DNA from: Euborellia annulipes
Taxonomy: Eukaryota > Arthropoda > Insecta > Dermaptera > Anisolabididae
Assembly: GCA_023213315.1 (NCBI GenBank)
Contig: JAKCPI010005165.1
Location: 1-64,000, forward strand
Reading direction: 5' to 3'
DNA: 64,000 bases
Below, piece by piece: positions 24,821 through 35,545 of this stretch. The notes below the pieces were generated by a model, which was not told where the DNA came from, did no database searches, and was given only the letters and a program-made list of their open reading frames with translations. The stretch's first letter is position 1; each line of letters begins with the position of its first letter. The position numbers and the translations under genes were made by a program.

Positions 24821-25110
24821 CAGTGGCGTAACGTACGCCCCCGCAGACCCCATGATGCGGGGGGGCGGCCTTGGGGGCCCTCAGGCCGGGCCTGGCTAAA
24901 AAACTGTATCTTCTCAGGGCTCAGGTAAAAACGGAAAAATTTAGATAAAAAAAAATTAATGAAAATTTGTCTTTGAAAGGGCCTGGGGCCCTCAGGGTTC
25001 AGGGATTTACTATTTACTAGTATTTTAAAAATATTTTTTGTAAGGTCTAATAATAGGGCCTGATAAATAAAGTGGGGGGGGGGGGGCAGCTAAAAAACGT
25101 TACGCTACTG
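24821..25110. mobile_element. hAT-like MITE with exact 8-bp duplication
   Basis: CTCCCATC at 24813-24820 is repeated at 25111-25118. Ends are CAGTGGCGTAACGT and ACGTTACGCTACTG. G runs lie inside; there is no open frame. Confidence 0.85.
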
Positions 25111-25512
25111 CTCCCATCACAGTCCCAGAACAACGTTCCGGGTCTATAAACCCATCTCTATTCACAAATCAGGATTTATGAAAGATTTTTTTTTTTTTAA
25201 ATGCACGATCGAAAATGCTTAATTAAAGAAAAATTAATTTTTCTGAAGGTCAAAATTTTTTTCCTGTTGAAATAATTATATCCTTCTCTCTCTCTGGATG
25301 TTAATGTTTTTTGAGGAGATAATACTTGATTGAATGAGTGTATATAAACATGAGGTTTAATGATATTCATCTTAGTTTATGAAAAAATCAAACAAGTGAT
25401 TTCACACTTTATATAAGGTGCGTATCATTTCTATAATTGAATTTCTCGAAATTCTTGAATTGATTATAAAAAAAGTAAAAGACCTCTTTTTAGAATTAAA
25501 TATATTCAAAAC

Positions 25513-25698
25513 CAGGGCCGGATCTAGGGGGGGGGGGGGGCAGTGGGTGCATGTGCCCCGGTCGGCAGATATCAGGGGGCGCCCCAATTGAAGAAAGAAA
25601 AGGTAAAATGATATGGATTTTGTATAGAAAATTTTAAGGAGGGGGCGGCAAATTAAATTTTACCCCCCCCCCTAAAAAATCTCGTAGTTCCGGCCCTG
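25513..25698. mobile_element. hAT-like MITE with exact 8-bp duplication
   Basis: TTCAAAAC at 25505-25512 is repeated at 25699-25706. Ends CAGGGCCGGATCTAG and CGTAGTTCCGGCCCTG. 186 bp with G and C runs. Confidence 0.83.
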
Positions 25699-25823
25699 TT
25701 CAAAACTAAGAAATATTTCTTTTTGACCTATGAGTTTGTAAAAGCACGAGCGGGCAGTTTAGGCTTGAATTTGGGTAGAAATATTAAATTCTCTTTTTAT
25801 TTTCCCCATGACAACAAACACTC

Positions 25824-25857
25824 GACGTTTCGGTCCTCCTTTCGGAGCCATTTTCAT
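25824..25857 (-). ncRNA. Hammerhead-like motif, PLE subtype
   Basis: On the minus strand ATGAAAA replaces the CTGANGA core; a GGCTCC-type helix II, GAAAC and GTC follow. It pairs in inverted orientation with the copy at 26092-26125 and resembles the motif at the end of the Penelope-like element (39900). The core is mutated at positions 3 and 8. Confidence 0.5.
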
Positions 25858-26091
25858 GTGTGTGTAGGATTAGCAAGTAATAGAGGTGGATTGTTTATTT
25901 TTGTCTTGCTGGCTGGGTTTCCCAGAGATCTAAGAAGAGATTGAGTGTAATTGTGAACTTCGAGGCCTCTGCCTACTCCCTTGAGATTTCTCTAGTGGTA
26001 GGCTGGGTGTTTGATTGGATTTCGAGCTCTCAAACTGTTTACTTAGAGGTCGAGATGTTCTCCTTCTCCATTACTTTCTAAACCCACACTC

Positions 26092-26125
26092 TTGAAAATG
26101 ATTCCAAAAGAAGAGCCGAAATATC
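26092..26125 (+). ncRNA. Hammerhead-like motif with U3/A8 core, PLE subtype
   Basis: TTGAAAA (26092-26098) stands in place of CTGANGA, so C3 and G8 have become T and A, a change that could keep the 3-8 pair. GAA and AUAU then C (26118-26125) give a loopless helix III, and ACTC/GAGT (26088-26091, 26126-26129) form helix I. The following CGAGAAAATTTATCTTC matches the 3' end of the element at 37802-40017. Confidence 0.5.
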
Positions 26126-26186
26126 GAGTAATTCTCAACAACCGAGAAAATTTATCTTCCCCGACTTTCAGAACATATAACTTATA

Positions 26187-26443
26187 TATGGACCCTGTTA
26201 TGCAATGGTGTGTCAAAGACCAAACATCGAGTTTTGAGAAAATCAACAATAAAGTTTTTTGTTTACATTGGATTATATATAATTTTTCTTGTCAATTGTG
26301 CAAGTAACCTTAAATATAAATTTTTTTAGGACATATTTCATAAAAAGATACTATTAATTAAAGCATTTGAAACAATATTCCGTGCTTAACTCAATTTTGA
26401 ATTTTCTGGTCTTTGACACACCATTGCATAACAGGGTCCATAT
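26187..26443. mobile_element. Short TIR element (copy 1)
   Basis: Ends ATATGGACCCTGTTATGCAA and its complement TTGCATAACAGGGTCCATAT are exact over more than 30 bases, continuing through the GTGTGTCAAAGACC region. The core has ATCGAGTTTTGAGAAAATCA. A second copy is at about 30885-31143. TA-rich flanks fit a TA target site, which cannot be proved in TATATA context. Confidence 0.7.
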
Positions 26444-26554
26444 AATAGTCAGGTGATGACTGTACAATTGATAAATATGAGTAGGATGGCAGCCAGGAAT
26501 GAAATCAGACAAAAAATTAATCAATCTTTATCTAATTTTTTTATTTCGATTGCC

Positions 26555-26587
26555 GACGTTTCGGACGCAAGTCGCGTCCTTCCTCAG
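26555..26587 (-). ncRNA. Hammerhead-like motif, consensus core
   Basis: On the minus strand: CTGAGGA (26587-26581), extra A, helix II GGACGC/GCGTCC, GAA, loopless ACGU and C (complement of 26555). All catalytic-core bases are present. Helix I is only about three pairs. Confidence 0.68.
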
Positions 26588-26939
26588 GACCTATGATCAA
26601 TGAGGCAAACATGAAAGAAGAGGTAAGAGAAAGTAGAAAGATCTTATGAATGCATAGTTAATAGGCGTATGACGACACGACTCATTTTCCCTAATTTATA
26701 TATCTTTCTATATACCGGTAAATATAAACAAATTCATTTGTTTATATTTACATGTTTTTTAATGACATCTGTATGATTTTCTTTTTGATTTTGCTTTCCA
26801 AAATTTACCAAAAATGTCGTTTTCTTCTGTGATTATTTCAAATCCTATTCAGTTTTCGGAAAAATGTCAAAGAATAAAAACTTTTTAAAATTGAGTATTT
26901 TATCATAATATAACAAAGAAATTGAAAATATCAAAATTT

Positions 26940-27226
26940 CTGAAAAAAGTTATTAGGTAAAGTACTACTTCCAAGTGACGTATTTACTCCAAAAGTTGAT
27001 AGAAATCTACAATTTTAGTGTAAGGAGCATATACCAAATTTCATCCATCTAGCTGCTTTGGTTTTTAAGCAATCGTGTTCACACACACACACACGACACA
27101 CAGACATAATGCCAAAAATGGTATTTTTGGACTCAGGGAGGTTTAAAACGTGGAGAAACATCAAAATCTCGAAGTCGAATTTTTTTTACGATTACAATAC
27201 TTTCTCTATACGAGAAAGTAAAAAGA
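26940..27226 (+). repeat. Diverged end of the 1-kb hairpin repeat
   Basis: Recognisable by a CA run, GGACTCAGGGAGGTTTAAAA, the ATCAAAATCTCGAAGTCGAA block and a terminal ACTTTCTC/GAGAAAGT pair. More diverged than other copies, so probably an older insertion. Confidence 0.55.
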
Positions 27227-27509
27227 TCTAGATAGGAAAGGAAAGGGTCCACCGCAGGCGGGCTCGGGTTAGTTGGAAGGGGGTCTAGGGGGGCGAAAGC
27301 CCCTTAAGCTATATAAAACTTAGTGTTTAATTTTCACGTTTTTTTTTTTTTTTTTTTTAATTTATGTTATGTGAAATTTATTTACAATTTTAAACGAATA
27401 CTTTTATATTCTTTCGCTGTTAAATATTCAAGGTATAATTTTTATTTTATTATCTTTATTATTTGCGAAATTACCATCTTTTATAAATTTTTGTTTGTTT
27501 TTAGAGAAA

Positions 27510-29018
27510 ATGCATTTGAGAGCAACAACCCTTTTGGGTGCATTCCTTTTGATTGTTTATCTGCAAGAATCCACGGCTCTGAGTTGTATTCCATGCAACG
27601 TTCAAGAATGTGAAAAAGACCGACCAAAATGCCACGAATATGTCAAAGATATCTGCAATTGCTGTATGAACAGATGCGCTAAGGTAACAAATTGACCAAA
27701 GAGCCTTTTCCTTCTTTTGCTGAGCGGGTGGGGGAGGGTATCAAAAAAATTTCATATTAGCTAGGCCATATTTCTTTTTAAAAATAATCAATTTCGAAAT
27801 TAAGTCCCCCGGAGACTATCAATTGCAATTGGCAATGATATCATTGATGCGACTTATTGACTGTCTTGGAGGCAGTGGCAGATCCAGAGGATTTTCTCGG
27901 GGGGGGGGGGTAATCAGGTGTGATTAGTAGGACGGCACACAATTTTTTCTATTTATCGGTAATTTAAAGGTGCATTCTGTAGTTGTTTACCAGAATATAT
28001 ATACAAATCAAATTTTTAATTATTAGTTTTTAAAATTTTATATTAAAAAACACAATTTTTTTCCAAAAAAAATTTTTTCTCAAATCTCGGGGGGGGGAGG
28101 TAATTACGCCTTTAGCCCCTCCACCCCTGTGTCCGTCCTTGCTTGGAGAAAATTGACCGCGATTGAGAGAAATTTTGATTGAAGGGCATTGATGCAGTAG
28201 CGTATCCAGGTGGGGGGGCGAAGGGGGGCGCTCGCCCCAGGGGCATCAAGCCTTTGGCACCCCTCGATACCGACATAGGCCCCCTAGCTCATTTTTTTTT
28301 GTTTTGAACAAAAAAAAATAACCCTATACTTTCAATAAATTTAAACAATTATTTATGCAAGTGCTCATTTCTGACTCATTTAGGCAGTAACGTCATTTCA
28401 AATTTTTCTTGGGGCGGGAAGACTTTTTTTCTTAAAATTTACTCACAAACAAGTATCTCAAATTTGGCCAAAAGATATTTAATTAAATTAATTTTTTAAT
28501 TGGGTTTAGGAGACTTTGCAGCCAAGAAATTAAATAAAAAACTTTTATTTCATTGTTAACCGTCGACGTTTCAGTCGCAAATCACGACCTTCCTCAGGGC
28601 GATTAATTGTTAGAACACAAGATTAACAGTATTATATTTAATTATCAATGTAAATTATGCAATATTTATTAAGAGTGAATGACTTGCTCTTAATACATAT
28701 AGCTGATATTTAAAACTTTGATTTTCATATAAAAAGTAAGCTTAACCATATCAAAATTAATTTATCAGTAAATAATTTTATATTTTGACTGTAAAACTTA
28801 CACAAAATCAACCTTTAGCCCAATAAATTCAATAAAAATTAATCTATTATTTTTTTTAAATGTTCTAGAAAGAGTCTGAAGAGTGTGGAGGGCCCTGGCA
28901 AAGTGCAGGCGTCTGCGGTCAAGGTTTGCTCTGTCACAAGGGGACAGCACCTGATGGCGTTCGTCAGGAGGATCACGATGTTACCGGGAAGGGCGTATGC
29001 CGAATTTATCTCAATTAG
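27510..29018 (+). CDS. Single IGFBP-domain secreted protein A
   Basis: Two exons, 27510-27683 and 28869-29018 (stop TAG 29016-29018), joined in phase 0 across a GT-AG intron; 107 residues. Residues 1-24 are a signal peptide (hydrophobic LLGAFLLIVYL, then ALSC). The mature part has 12 cysteines: eight in exon 1, including the ICNCCMNRC motif that corresponds to the GCGCCxxC signature of IGFBP N-terminal domains, and four in exon 2 with a CGGPW..GVCGQGLLC segment. Secreted single-domain IGFBP-like proteins of this size are known from spiders and other arthropods (SIBD-1 type), where they are linked to immunity; that role is not shown here. The next gene is a paralogue 185 bp downstream. AATAAA signals are at 29064 and 29091. 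The ATG sits five bases after an acceptor-like TTTTTAG, so an upstream leader exon is likely. Confidence 0.82.
27876..28145. mobile_element. hAT-like MITE (CAAGGGCGG family), decayed copy
   Basis: GGCAGATCCAGAGGATTTTC, a G run, GTAATCAGGTGTGATTAG, AT-rich core, second G run and GTGTCCGTCCTTG show it belongs to the family of 41735-42191. Ends have diverged. Confidence 0.55.
28565..28597 (-). ncRNA. Hammerhead-like motif, consensus core
   Basis: Minus strand: CTGAGGA (28597-28591), a helix II with GTCG/CGAC, GAA, ACGU and C (down to 28565). The flank GGAGACTTTGCAGCCAAG at about 28508 recurs near 61928 beside another hammerhead, so both mark ends of one element family. Helix I is short. Confidence 0.65.
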
Positions 29019-29063
29019 ACTAAACCACACAAATAATATATTAGTAGACAAGAGAATGTTGTA

Positions 29064-29096
29064 AATAAAATGATTCTGTTTTATTTTTTCAATAAA
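29064..29096 (+). terminator. Two poly(A) signals of IGFBP-like gene A
   Basis: AATAAA at 29064-29069 and 29091-29096, 46 and 73 bases after the stop codon and before a T-rich stretch. They end gene A about 110 bases before the start codon of gene B. Confidence 0.65.
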
Positions 29097-29202
29097 AATT
29101 TCTAAAATAATGCTCCTGTATTAATCATTTGAGATTCCTTGTCCGATATTCTTATTATCTCTCTTTTATATCCGATATTATTTCTTTGTTTTTTTTAATA
29201 GG

Positions 29203-32073
29203 ATGAATCAAAAACTTTCGGCCGCCCTTTCTCTTTTTCTTCTTCTCAATTTTTTGATTAATGAAAATCTCGCTCTTCGTTGCATCTGTGATAAGAGCAA
29301 ATGTGAAGAAAATAAACCGGTCTGCGATGAATATGTTATAGACATCTGTAGCTGCTGTACCAACCGCTGTGCTCATGTAAGTCCTTTTCTTCTCTCGGTT
29401 AAAATCAATATGTTATGAGTAAAGAACGGAGAAAAAAGCATAAAAATATGAAAAGTTAGGCATCCCCATGGGATGTGACACGAAGTACTAGTACTCTTTG
29501 GCTGATTTTGTTCAAAAGCTTCGTGTCACGTCCCATGAGGGTGCCTAACTTAAATATAAAATTTCAACCTCCTAGCTCAATTCCTTCATGCTTAAAATTG
29601 AACACACACCCACAGACAGACCATGTTGCGGAAACCACTTTTTTGGATTCAGGGGACCTCAAAACGTGTATATCCGTCAAAATCTCGACATCGAATTTTT
29701 GACATGAATCCAATACTTTATCTCTCTGTATATTAACAAAAATCTGGTGTAATTGGCGCACAGCACACAACTTTCTCTTACCTTCGGTAATCGAAAGTTG
29801 TGTACTGTGCTTGTCTCACCAGATTTTTTGTGTCGACATGTATTTAGTTTCCGACATACGGTACATTCGATTTTCAAGATGTAAAATTTATAAGTATGTC
29901 AAAATATTTATATTTTGTTATCATGGCAACCATTTCTCCTATCTTTTCTATGGAGTACAAGAGTAAAGTGGTCTTCAGAAGATTTCAATGACAAAATGAG
30001 AATATACATTTTAAAGAGAATCTAAAAAATAATTGATTTTTGACAGGGGCGTATATAGAAATTTTTTTCGGGGGGGGGGGCCCGAACTCAAAAATTTTTC
30101 TGAGGAAAATTTTTTTTTTTAAGAAACTATACTTTTTTTCACACGAAATTTTTGAGGAACATTTTTTCTATTGCGGAACCAAAGTTGTCCATTCTGCGGA
30201 AAAATTTGTTGCGCTGATGTCTGTATATCCCTATACGGCGTGCCACGGGGGGGGTTTTGGGGGTTCAAACCCCCCCCATTGGACCCAAGCCATGACTAGA
30301 TATTTAAGCTCTATAATACAAGATACTTTTTCTCTCTATATATTTCATATATAGGGTAAGAGAAAAGTAAAATATAATAATTTTCTCTAGCTTAAAAAAA
30401 AAAAATTAAATAAAACGCAAAAAATTCGAGAAAATTCAGAATTTTCCCATTGAAAAGAATTGATTTTTGTTATTCTTTATAAAAAATTAAAGCCGCTTAA
30501 AAATGATTAAATTCGCAAATGAAAATAATAAAAATTATTATATAAATAAATTTTTTATTTTTTTTCTTAAAGAGGTCTGAGATAGGAGTCTGGTCAAGAG
30601 GAACACATAGAGGGACACCCCGGTATTTTAGGCCCATATACATAAAATTAAGAGATTTGCATTATTTATTGCCTGATACGAGTTAATTGAAAAATTGCGG
30701 CACTTAATTAAGAAAGGGCGGGCCCGAGCCACCTCGAGGGGGGTCCAGGGGGGGGCGAAGCGAAGGTGAGGTAAGTGGCTAGTCATATATTTCATTAGAC
30801 GCCTATACTGCCATATTAGTCGGGGGGGGGGAGAAATAATCCTAAACCCCCCCCATCAAAATTTCTGGCTACGCCTATGTCCCTATATGAACCCTGTTAT
30901 GCAATTGTGTGTCAAAGACCAAACATCGAGTTTTGAGAAAATCAACAATAAAGTTTTTTGTTTACATTGGATTCTATATAATTTTTCTTGTCAATTGTGC
31001 AAGTAACAATAAATATAAATTTTTTTAGGACATATTTCATAAAAAATACTATTAATTAAAGCATTTGAAACAATATTCCGTGCTTAACTCATTTTTGAAT
31101 TTTTTGGTCTTTGACACACCATTGCATAACAGGGTCCATATATGTATATGTGTTTGGGAAATTTCGGGGGGGGGGCCCGGGCCCCCTCGGCCCCCCCTTA
31201 AATACGCCCCTGATTTTTGAATTTAAAAAAAATCGTTGGAGCGAATTTTGAGAAAATCGAAAAAAACTGAAAAAGTGCATCAGTAAAGTGCTAGTACTCT
31301 GTGGCCGATTTTGTTGAAAAGCTTCGTGTCACGTCCCATGGGGGTGCCTAACTTAAATATAAAATTTCAACATCCTAGCTCTTTCCGTTCTTGAGATATT
31401 TTGTTCACACACAGACAGACCATGTCGCGAAAACCACTTTTTTGGATTCAGGGGACCTCAAAACGTGAAGATCCATCAAAATCTCGACATCGAATTTTTG
31501 ACATGAATCCAATACTTTCTCTCTCTATATATATTAACATATATATAGAGGTAAGAGAAAGTAAAAATGGAGTCCCTGGCTCTGGTGTCTTTGGCTTGAA
31601 ATTTTATATGGACCTCTTCTTGATTGAAATAAATAGCGACGGAGTCTAAATAGCCTCAGATGCTGACAAAAGCTTGAAATAAATTAGAAAAAATATTTTT
31701 GGGTCCTCCGCCCCCTATATGTGAAGTGTATTAATATAATTGATCCCCCCCCTTCCTCCTAGTGATCAAAAATATATTGATATAAATATTTAATATAATA
31801 ACCGGATTATTCGGATTGACCGAGCTGAAACTCGGTCGTTTTTTTATTTTTGTAAAATTGGTACATTAGTAATTATTCGTTTAACAGTATAAGATAAAGA
31901 TTAATTTTTGTTTTTTTGTTAAATAGAAAGAAAATGAGCCCTGCGGAGGGCCTTGGACGGAAAAAGGCATTTGTGGCAAGGGACTCACTTGTGAAAAGGG
32001 TCCTGCACCTCCTGGAGTCCTTCAAGAAGACTACAACATAACTGGAGAAGGAATTTGCAAAGTGAAAAATTGA
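29203..32073 (+). CDS. Single IGFBP-domain secreted protein B
   Basis: Exons 29203-29376 and 31927-32073 (stop TGA), phase 0, 106 residues. Exon 1 has exactly the same length (174 nt) and cysteine pattern as in gene A: a signal peptide with LSLFLLLNFLI, then CICDKSKC and ICSCCTNRC. Exon 2 starts KENEPCGGPW and keeps all four cysteines. The pair is a tandem duplication that has clearly diverged. The intron is 2.5 kb and holds a 1-kb hairpin repeat split by an hAT-like insertion. The ATG lies two bases after an acceptor-like TTTTAATAG (29192-29201), 185 bases from the stop of gene A, leaving little room for its own promoter. Confidence 0.82.
29490..31565 (+). repeat. 1-kb hairpin repeats in the intron of gene B, one split by an insertion
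   Basis: 29490-29735 is the end part of one copy. A second begins with the hairpin at 29742-29830, runs to 30043, is interrupted by the element at 30044-31212, and continues at 31221 to its end hairpin at about 31520-31565. The body joins exactly once the insertion and one copy of ATTTTTGA are removed. Confidence 0.8.
30044..31212. mobile_element. hAT-like element (1169 bp) with exact 8-bp duplication
   Basis: ATTTTTGA at 30036-30043 is repeated at 31213-31220. Ends are CAGGGGCGTATATAGAAATT and TTAAATACGCCCCTG. It carries long G runs, a second copy of the short TIR element (about 30885-31143) and a fragment of hairpin-repeat end near 30340. No transposase frame. Confidence 0.82.
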
Positions 32074-32696
32074 AATTAATGTTCTGATGTGGCGTGTCAT
32101 GCAACATACACCTTTAATGTAAAAATATTAAAATCAATTATAAAAAAATTTTTTTTTTCTTTATTTTAATTAAAAATAAAAAAACACACTTTTTTAAATA
32201 GAATCATCGGACTGCCTGGAATCCGAACCCGCGAAAGTGTGACAAAACAATTCAAAGTTGAAAAGTGAAAAGAAGTGAATGAAGAATGTCTTCGTTTGTA
32301 GCAATTCTAGAGGTTTACGGCTAAAGTTTTTTCGAAATTGCCTACAGTCCTTATTTCTAACTTCTTGAGCGTAAATTACTGTACTTAAGAAGGCTTAAGT
32401 ACTTAGGAACTTAATGTACTTAAGTAGACCTTAGTTTACATAAAAAGAAACAAAATGTATCTAGAAATATGTTTTCTTTATTCATTTAGTTGTCATTTTT
32501 TATAAGTTTAAGAACCTTTTTTTGACAAAAATTGAAATATTTTAAACTGGTGCAAAAAGGCGCAACTTTTTATTTTTGATCTTTAAAATAGAATAAATTC
32601 TGGTTATTGTGGTATATAGATCATTGGTTAATTCCGTACAACCATTAACTTTAATTGTTTGAAGTTTTGGTATATGATAAAAATACACTGTAAAAA

Positions 32697-32892
32697 AAAA
32701 ATATGAATTTTCAATCATATTTCATACACTTCGGTGATTTAATATTAATAAACCCAGGACATGAAATAAAATTAATATAAAAGTTTATGAACAAGTATCG
32801 CTTTAAAAAAAATATGAATTTTTCATAGTTTTTCATATACTTCGATACCTTAATTTTAATATACCCAGCATATGAAATAAAATTAATAGGGT
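32697..32892. repeat. Two-unit direct repeat, about 113-bp period
   Basis: AAATATGAATTTT..CAT ... CATGAAATAAAATTAATA occurs at about 32697-32786 and again at about 32810-32890 with moderate divergence. No function visible. Confidence 0.6.
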
Positions 32893-33054
32893 CAAATAAA
32901 ATACTTGGCCGGATTTAAAACGTTTTAATAAAGATTTGAGATTATCTATAAGAATTCCCTATTTCTTCCTTTTAAATTTTAGTAGAGAAATATTTGAGCT
33001 AAAAAAAAGTATAGAATATATAACGTTGACTTACAAGAAAACATGCGCAAGTCA

Positions 33055-33242
33055 AAAATTAATCAATCACACACACACATACAGACCATATCGCAAAAAC
33101 CCCTTTTTTGGATTCAGGAGACCTCAAAACATAAAGATCCATCAAAATCTAGACATCGAATTTTTGACATGAATCCAATACTTTCTCTCTCTGTATATAT
33201 ATATATATATATTAACATATAAATATAGGTAAGAGAAAGAAA
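33055..33242 (+). repeat. End of a 1-kb hairpin repeat
   Basis: Contains CA run, TTTTTTGGATTCAGGAGACC, the ATCAAAATCTAGACATCGAA block and the terminal ACTTTCTCTC/GGTAAGAGAAAG pair. It abuts the stop codon of the zinc-finger gene on the other strand. Confidence 0.65.
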
Positions 33243-33250
33243 AAATTTAA

Positions 33251-34525
33251 TTATTTATATCGGGCATTTTTTCTAGAATGAATAGATAAATGTCTAGTGA
33301 GATTAGATTTGTCTTTAAATTGTTTTGAACATATTTCACAATTGAATGATTTCTGCCTAGAATGGATACGTATATGGCTAGTGAGATGATATTTTTGATT
33401 AAATTGTTTTTTACAAATTTCACATTTAAATTCTTTTTGGCCTGAATGGACAGTAAGATGCCTTGTGAGAGTGGATTTGTCCTTAAATTGTTTTGAACAT
33501 ATTTCACACATGAATGGTTTCAGGCCAGAATGAATACGTAAATGTCTAGAAAGATTAGATTTGTTTTTAAATTGTTTTGAACATATTTCACACTTATATT
33601 CTTTCTGGCCTGAATGGAAAAATAAATGCTTAGTGAGATCGGATTTTTGATTAAATTGTTTTGGACAAATTCCACATTTAAATGTTTTTAGGCCAGAATG
33701 ATTACGTAAATGGGTATAAAGATTACATTTGTCTTTAAATTGTTTTGAACATATTTTACACTTGAATGGTTTCAGGCCAGAATGAATACGTAAATGGCTA
33801 ATGAGTGTGGATTTTTTATTAAATTGTTTTTTACAAATTTCACACTTGAATGGTTTCAGGCCAGAATGAAGACGTAAATGGCTAGTGAGAGTGGATTTTT
33901 GATTATATTGTTTTTTACAAATTTCACACTTGAATGGTTTCAGGCCAGAATGAATACGTAAATGGTTAGTGAGATCGGATTTTTGATTAAATTGTTTTGA
34001 ACATATTTCACACTTGAATGGTTTCAGGCCAGAATGAATACGTAAATGGGTAGTGAGAGTGGATTTTTGATTAAATTGTTTTTTACAAATTTCACATTTA
34101 AATGGTTTCAGGCCAGAATGAATACGTAAATGGGCAGTAAAATTAGATTTGTCATTAAATTGTTTTGAACATATTTCACATTTGAATGGTTTCAGGCCAG
34201 AATGAATACGTAAATGGGTAGTGAGAGTGGATTTTCGATTAAATTGTTTTTTACAAATTTCACATTTAAATGGTTTCAGGCCAGAATGAATACGTAAATG
34301 GGCAGTAAAATTAGATTTGTCATTAAATTGTTTTGAACATATTTCACACTTGAATGGTTTCAGGACAGAATGAATACGTAAATGGTTAGTGAGATTAGAG
34401 CTCTGTTTAAATTGTTTGAAACAGATGTCACATGTATAAGATTTCTTGCGATATAATTTTTTGTTGGCAAATGAGATGTTTAAATTCTTCTTTTTGGTAT
34501 TTGACTGAATCTTTTTTATTTTCAT
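33251..34525 (-). CDS. C2H2 zinc-finger protein, 14 tandem fingers
   Basis: Intronless 424-residue frame starting at the ATG complementary to 34523-34525; an in-frame stop lies just upstream, so the start is well placed. After a basic N-terminus of about 29 residues come 14 C2H2 fingers of CxxC-x12-HxxxH form, in a 28-residue period, ending about ten residues before the stop. The linkers read HSGLKPFKC or HSGQKEFKC where most animal fingers have TGEKP. The fingers are very alike (CEICSKQF and CEICKKQF alternate), which suggests growth by recent internal duplication. Probably a nuclear DNA-binding protein. No KRAB, ZAD or BTB domain is present. It sits in repeat-rich DNA, and expression cannot be judged from sequence. 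Confidence 0.88.
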   Translation of the reverse strand: MKIKKIQSNTKKKNLNISFANKKLYRKKSYTCDICFKQFKQSSNLTNHLRIHSVLKPFKCEICSKQFNDKSNFTAHLRIHSGLKPFKCEICKKQFNRKSTLTTHLRIHSGLKPFKCEICSKQFNDKSNFTAHLRIHSGLKPFKCEICKKQFNQKSTLTTHLRIHSGLKPFKCEICSKQFNQKSDLTNHLRIHSGLKPFKCEICKKQYNQKSTLTSHLRLHSGLKPFKCEICKKQFNKKSTLISHLRIHSGLKPFKCKICSKQFKDKCNLYTHLRNHSGLKTFKCGICPKQFNQKSDLTKHLFFHSGQKEYKCEICSKQFKNKSNLSRHLRIHSGLKPFMCEICSKQFKDKSTLTRHLTVHSGQKEFKCEICKKQFNQKYHLTSHIRIHSRQKSFNCEICSKQFKDKSNLTRHLSIHSRKNARYK

Positions 34526-35129
34526 CTTTGTTCTTCAATTTTTTCTTTTTGTTTTTTCCTAAAGATTCTTCTTTTTCTGAAAATGAAATGTCTTAATCAA
34601 AAATAAACAAAAACGTAAAAGAAATATAATAAAAACTATAAATTGCTTTTGATCACCTTTTTTTGAAGGTTTTTTGAGAAAATCTAAATTTCTTTTATCT
34701 ATCCTTTGTATAACGCTTGATATACATTTTTTGGAATGCTTCCATAGAAAATATAAATTTATAAAGTTGGTCTTACAATGAATACAAGGGAAGACTGGAC
34801 CTAATGAAACAAAAAAATCAAAAACAATAATTCCAATATATTCTGGGATTTCCTAAAAAATTTTAACTTTTAATAAATATATTAACGTTATTTTTCATTA
34901 AAATTGCACAATATTATTAATAACCCTCGTGGGAAAGGAAGTTTTGAAATAGAACGTGAGTTTACATGATCAGGGCCGGATAAAAGGCGATTGGGCCCAA
35001 TAGGGCCCCGCGCTTGAGAGGCCCCGCATCACCACCAAAATTAACAAATAGTTATTTTTTGAAATTTAAAGCAAATTGCTTTTAACGATAAAGGATAAAT
35101 TATAAATTATTCAAATAATTAAAAATAAA

Positions 35130-35275
35130 TTTATTTAAAGTTCGCTTCCGAAAGTCGTGGGTTCGGACCCCCAGGCAGTCCGATGATTTTATTTAAGCCA
35201 TTTGGATACCAAATGGCTTAAATTAGAAATGCCTGGACCCCCAATAGATATTATTATCAAATATAACGGTTATCG
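35130..35275 (+). repeat. tRNA-derived SINE (second family), 3' part
   Basis: GGGTTCGGACCCCCAGGCAG contains a B box, followed by the ATTTGGATACCAAAT palindrome and GCCTGGACCCCCAATAGATA. The element continues beyond the hAT insertion at 35281. Confidence 0.6.
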
Positions 35276-35280
35276 TAGTC

Positions 35281-35545
35281 CAAGGGCGGATCCAGAGGTG
35301 TTTCTCGGGGGGGGGGGTAATTTGGAGTGACTCGTCGCACAGCACACTATTTTTTCTTAATTTCGGTAATTTAAAGACGCATTCTGTACTTGTTTGTCAG
35401 AATATAAATACAAATCAAATTTTTAAGTATTAATTTTTAAAATTTTACGTGAAAAATAAATTTTTTTGCAAAAAAAAGGTATTTTTTCAAATCTCGGGGG
35501 GGGGGGTAATTACCCCCTTTACCCCCCTTGTATCCGCCCTTGTCG
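35281..35545. mobile_element. hAT-like MITE (CAAGGGCGG family)
   Basis: Ends are CAAGGGCGGATCCAG and TGTATCCGCCCTTG. Flanks TCGTAGTC and TCGCAGTT are an 8-bp duplication with two later changes. Two G runs inside. Confidence 0.65.

Larger units (their letters stand above)
23942..25135. repeat. Foldback element carrying two nested hAT-like MITEs
   Basis: The outer left part (AACGTTGTTCCGGGACTGTG, TTTATACTCTAGGGCAACTT) is complementary to parts read at 24195-24212, 24767-24820 and 25111-25135 once the insertions at 24215-24766 and 24821-25110 are removed. A short CTGGTGTGACAAGCACAGTA hairpin arm sits near the centre (24099-24125). Confidence 0.65.
27684..28868 (+). other. Intron of IGFBP-like gene A
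   Basis: GT at 27684, AG at 28867-28868. It contains an hAT-like MITE with two G runs (about 27876-28145), the left end of another element near 28195 (CAGTAGCGTATCCAGG) and a minus-strand hammerhead-like motif at 28565-28597. Confidence 0.75.

Noticed and set aside
27323..27613. 96-residue frame overlapping IGFBP-like gene A
   Set aside because: Different frame from the signal peptide and cysteine pattern; Phe/Ile-rich noise.
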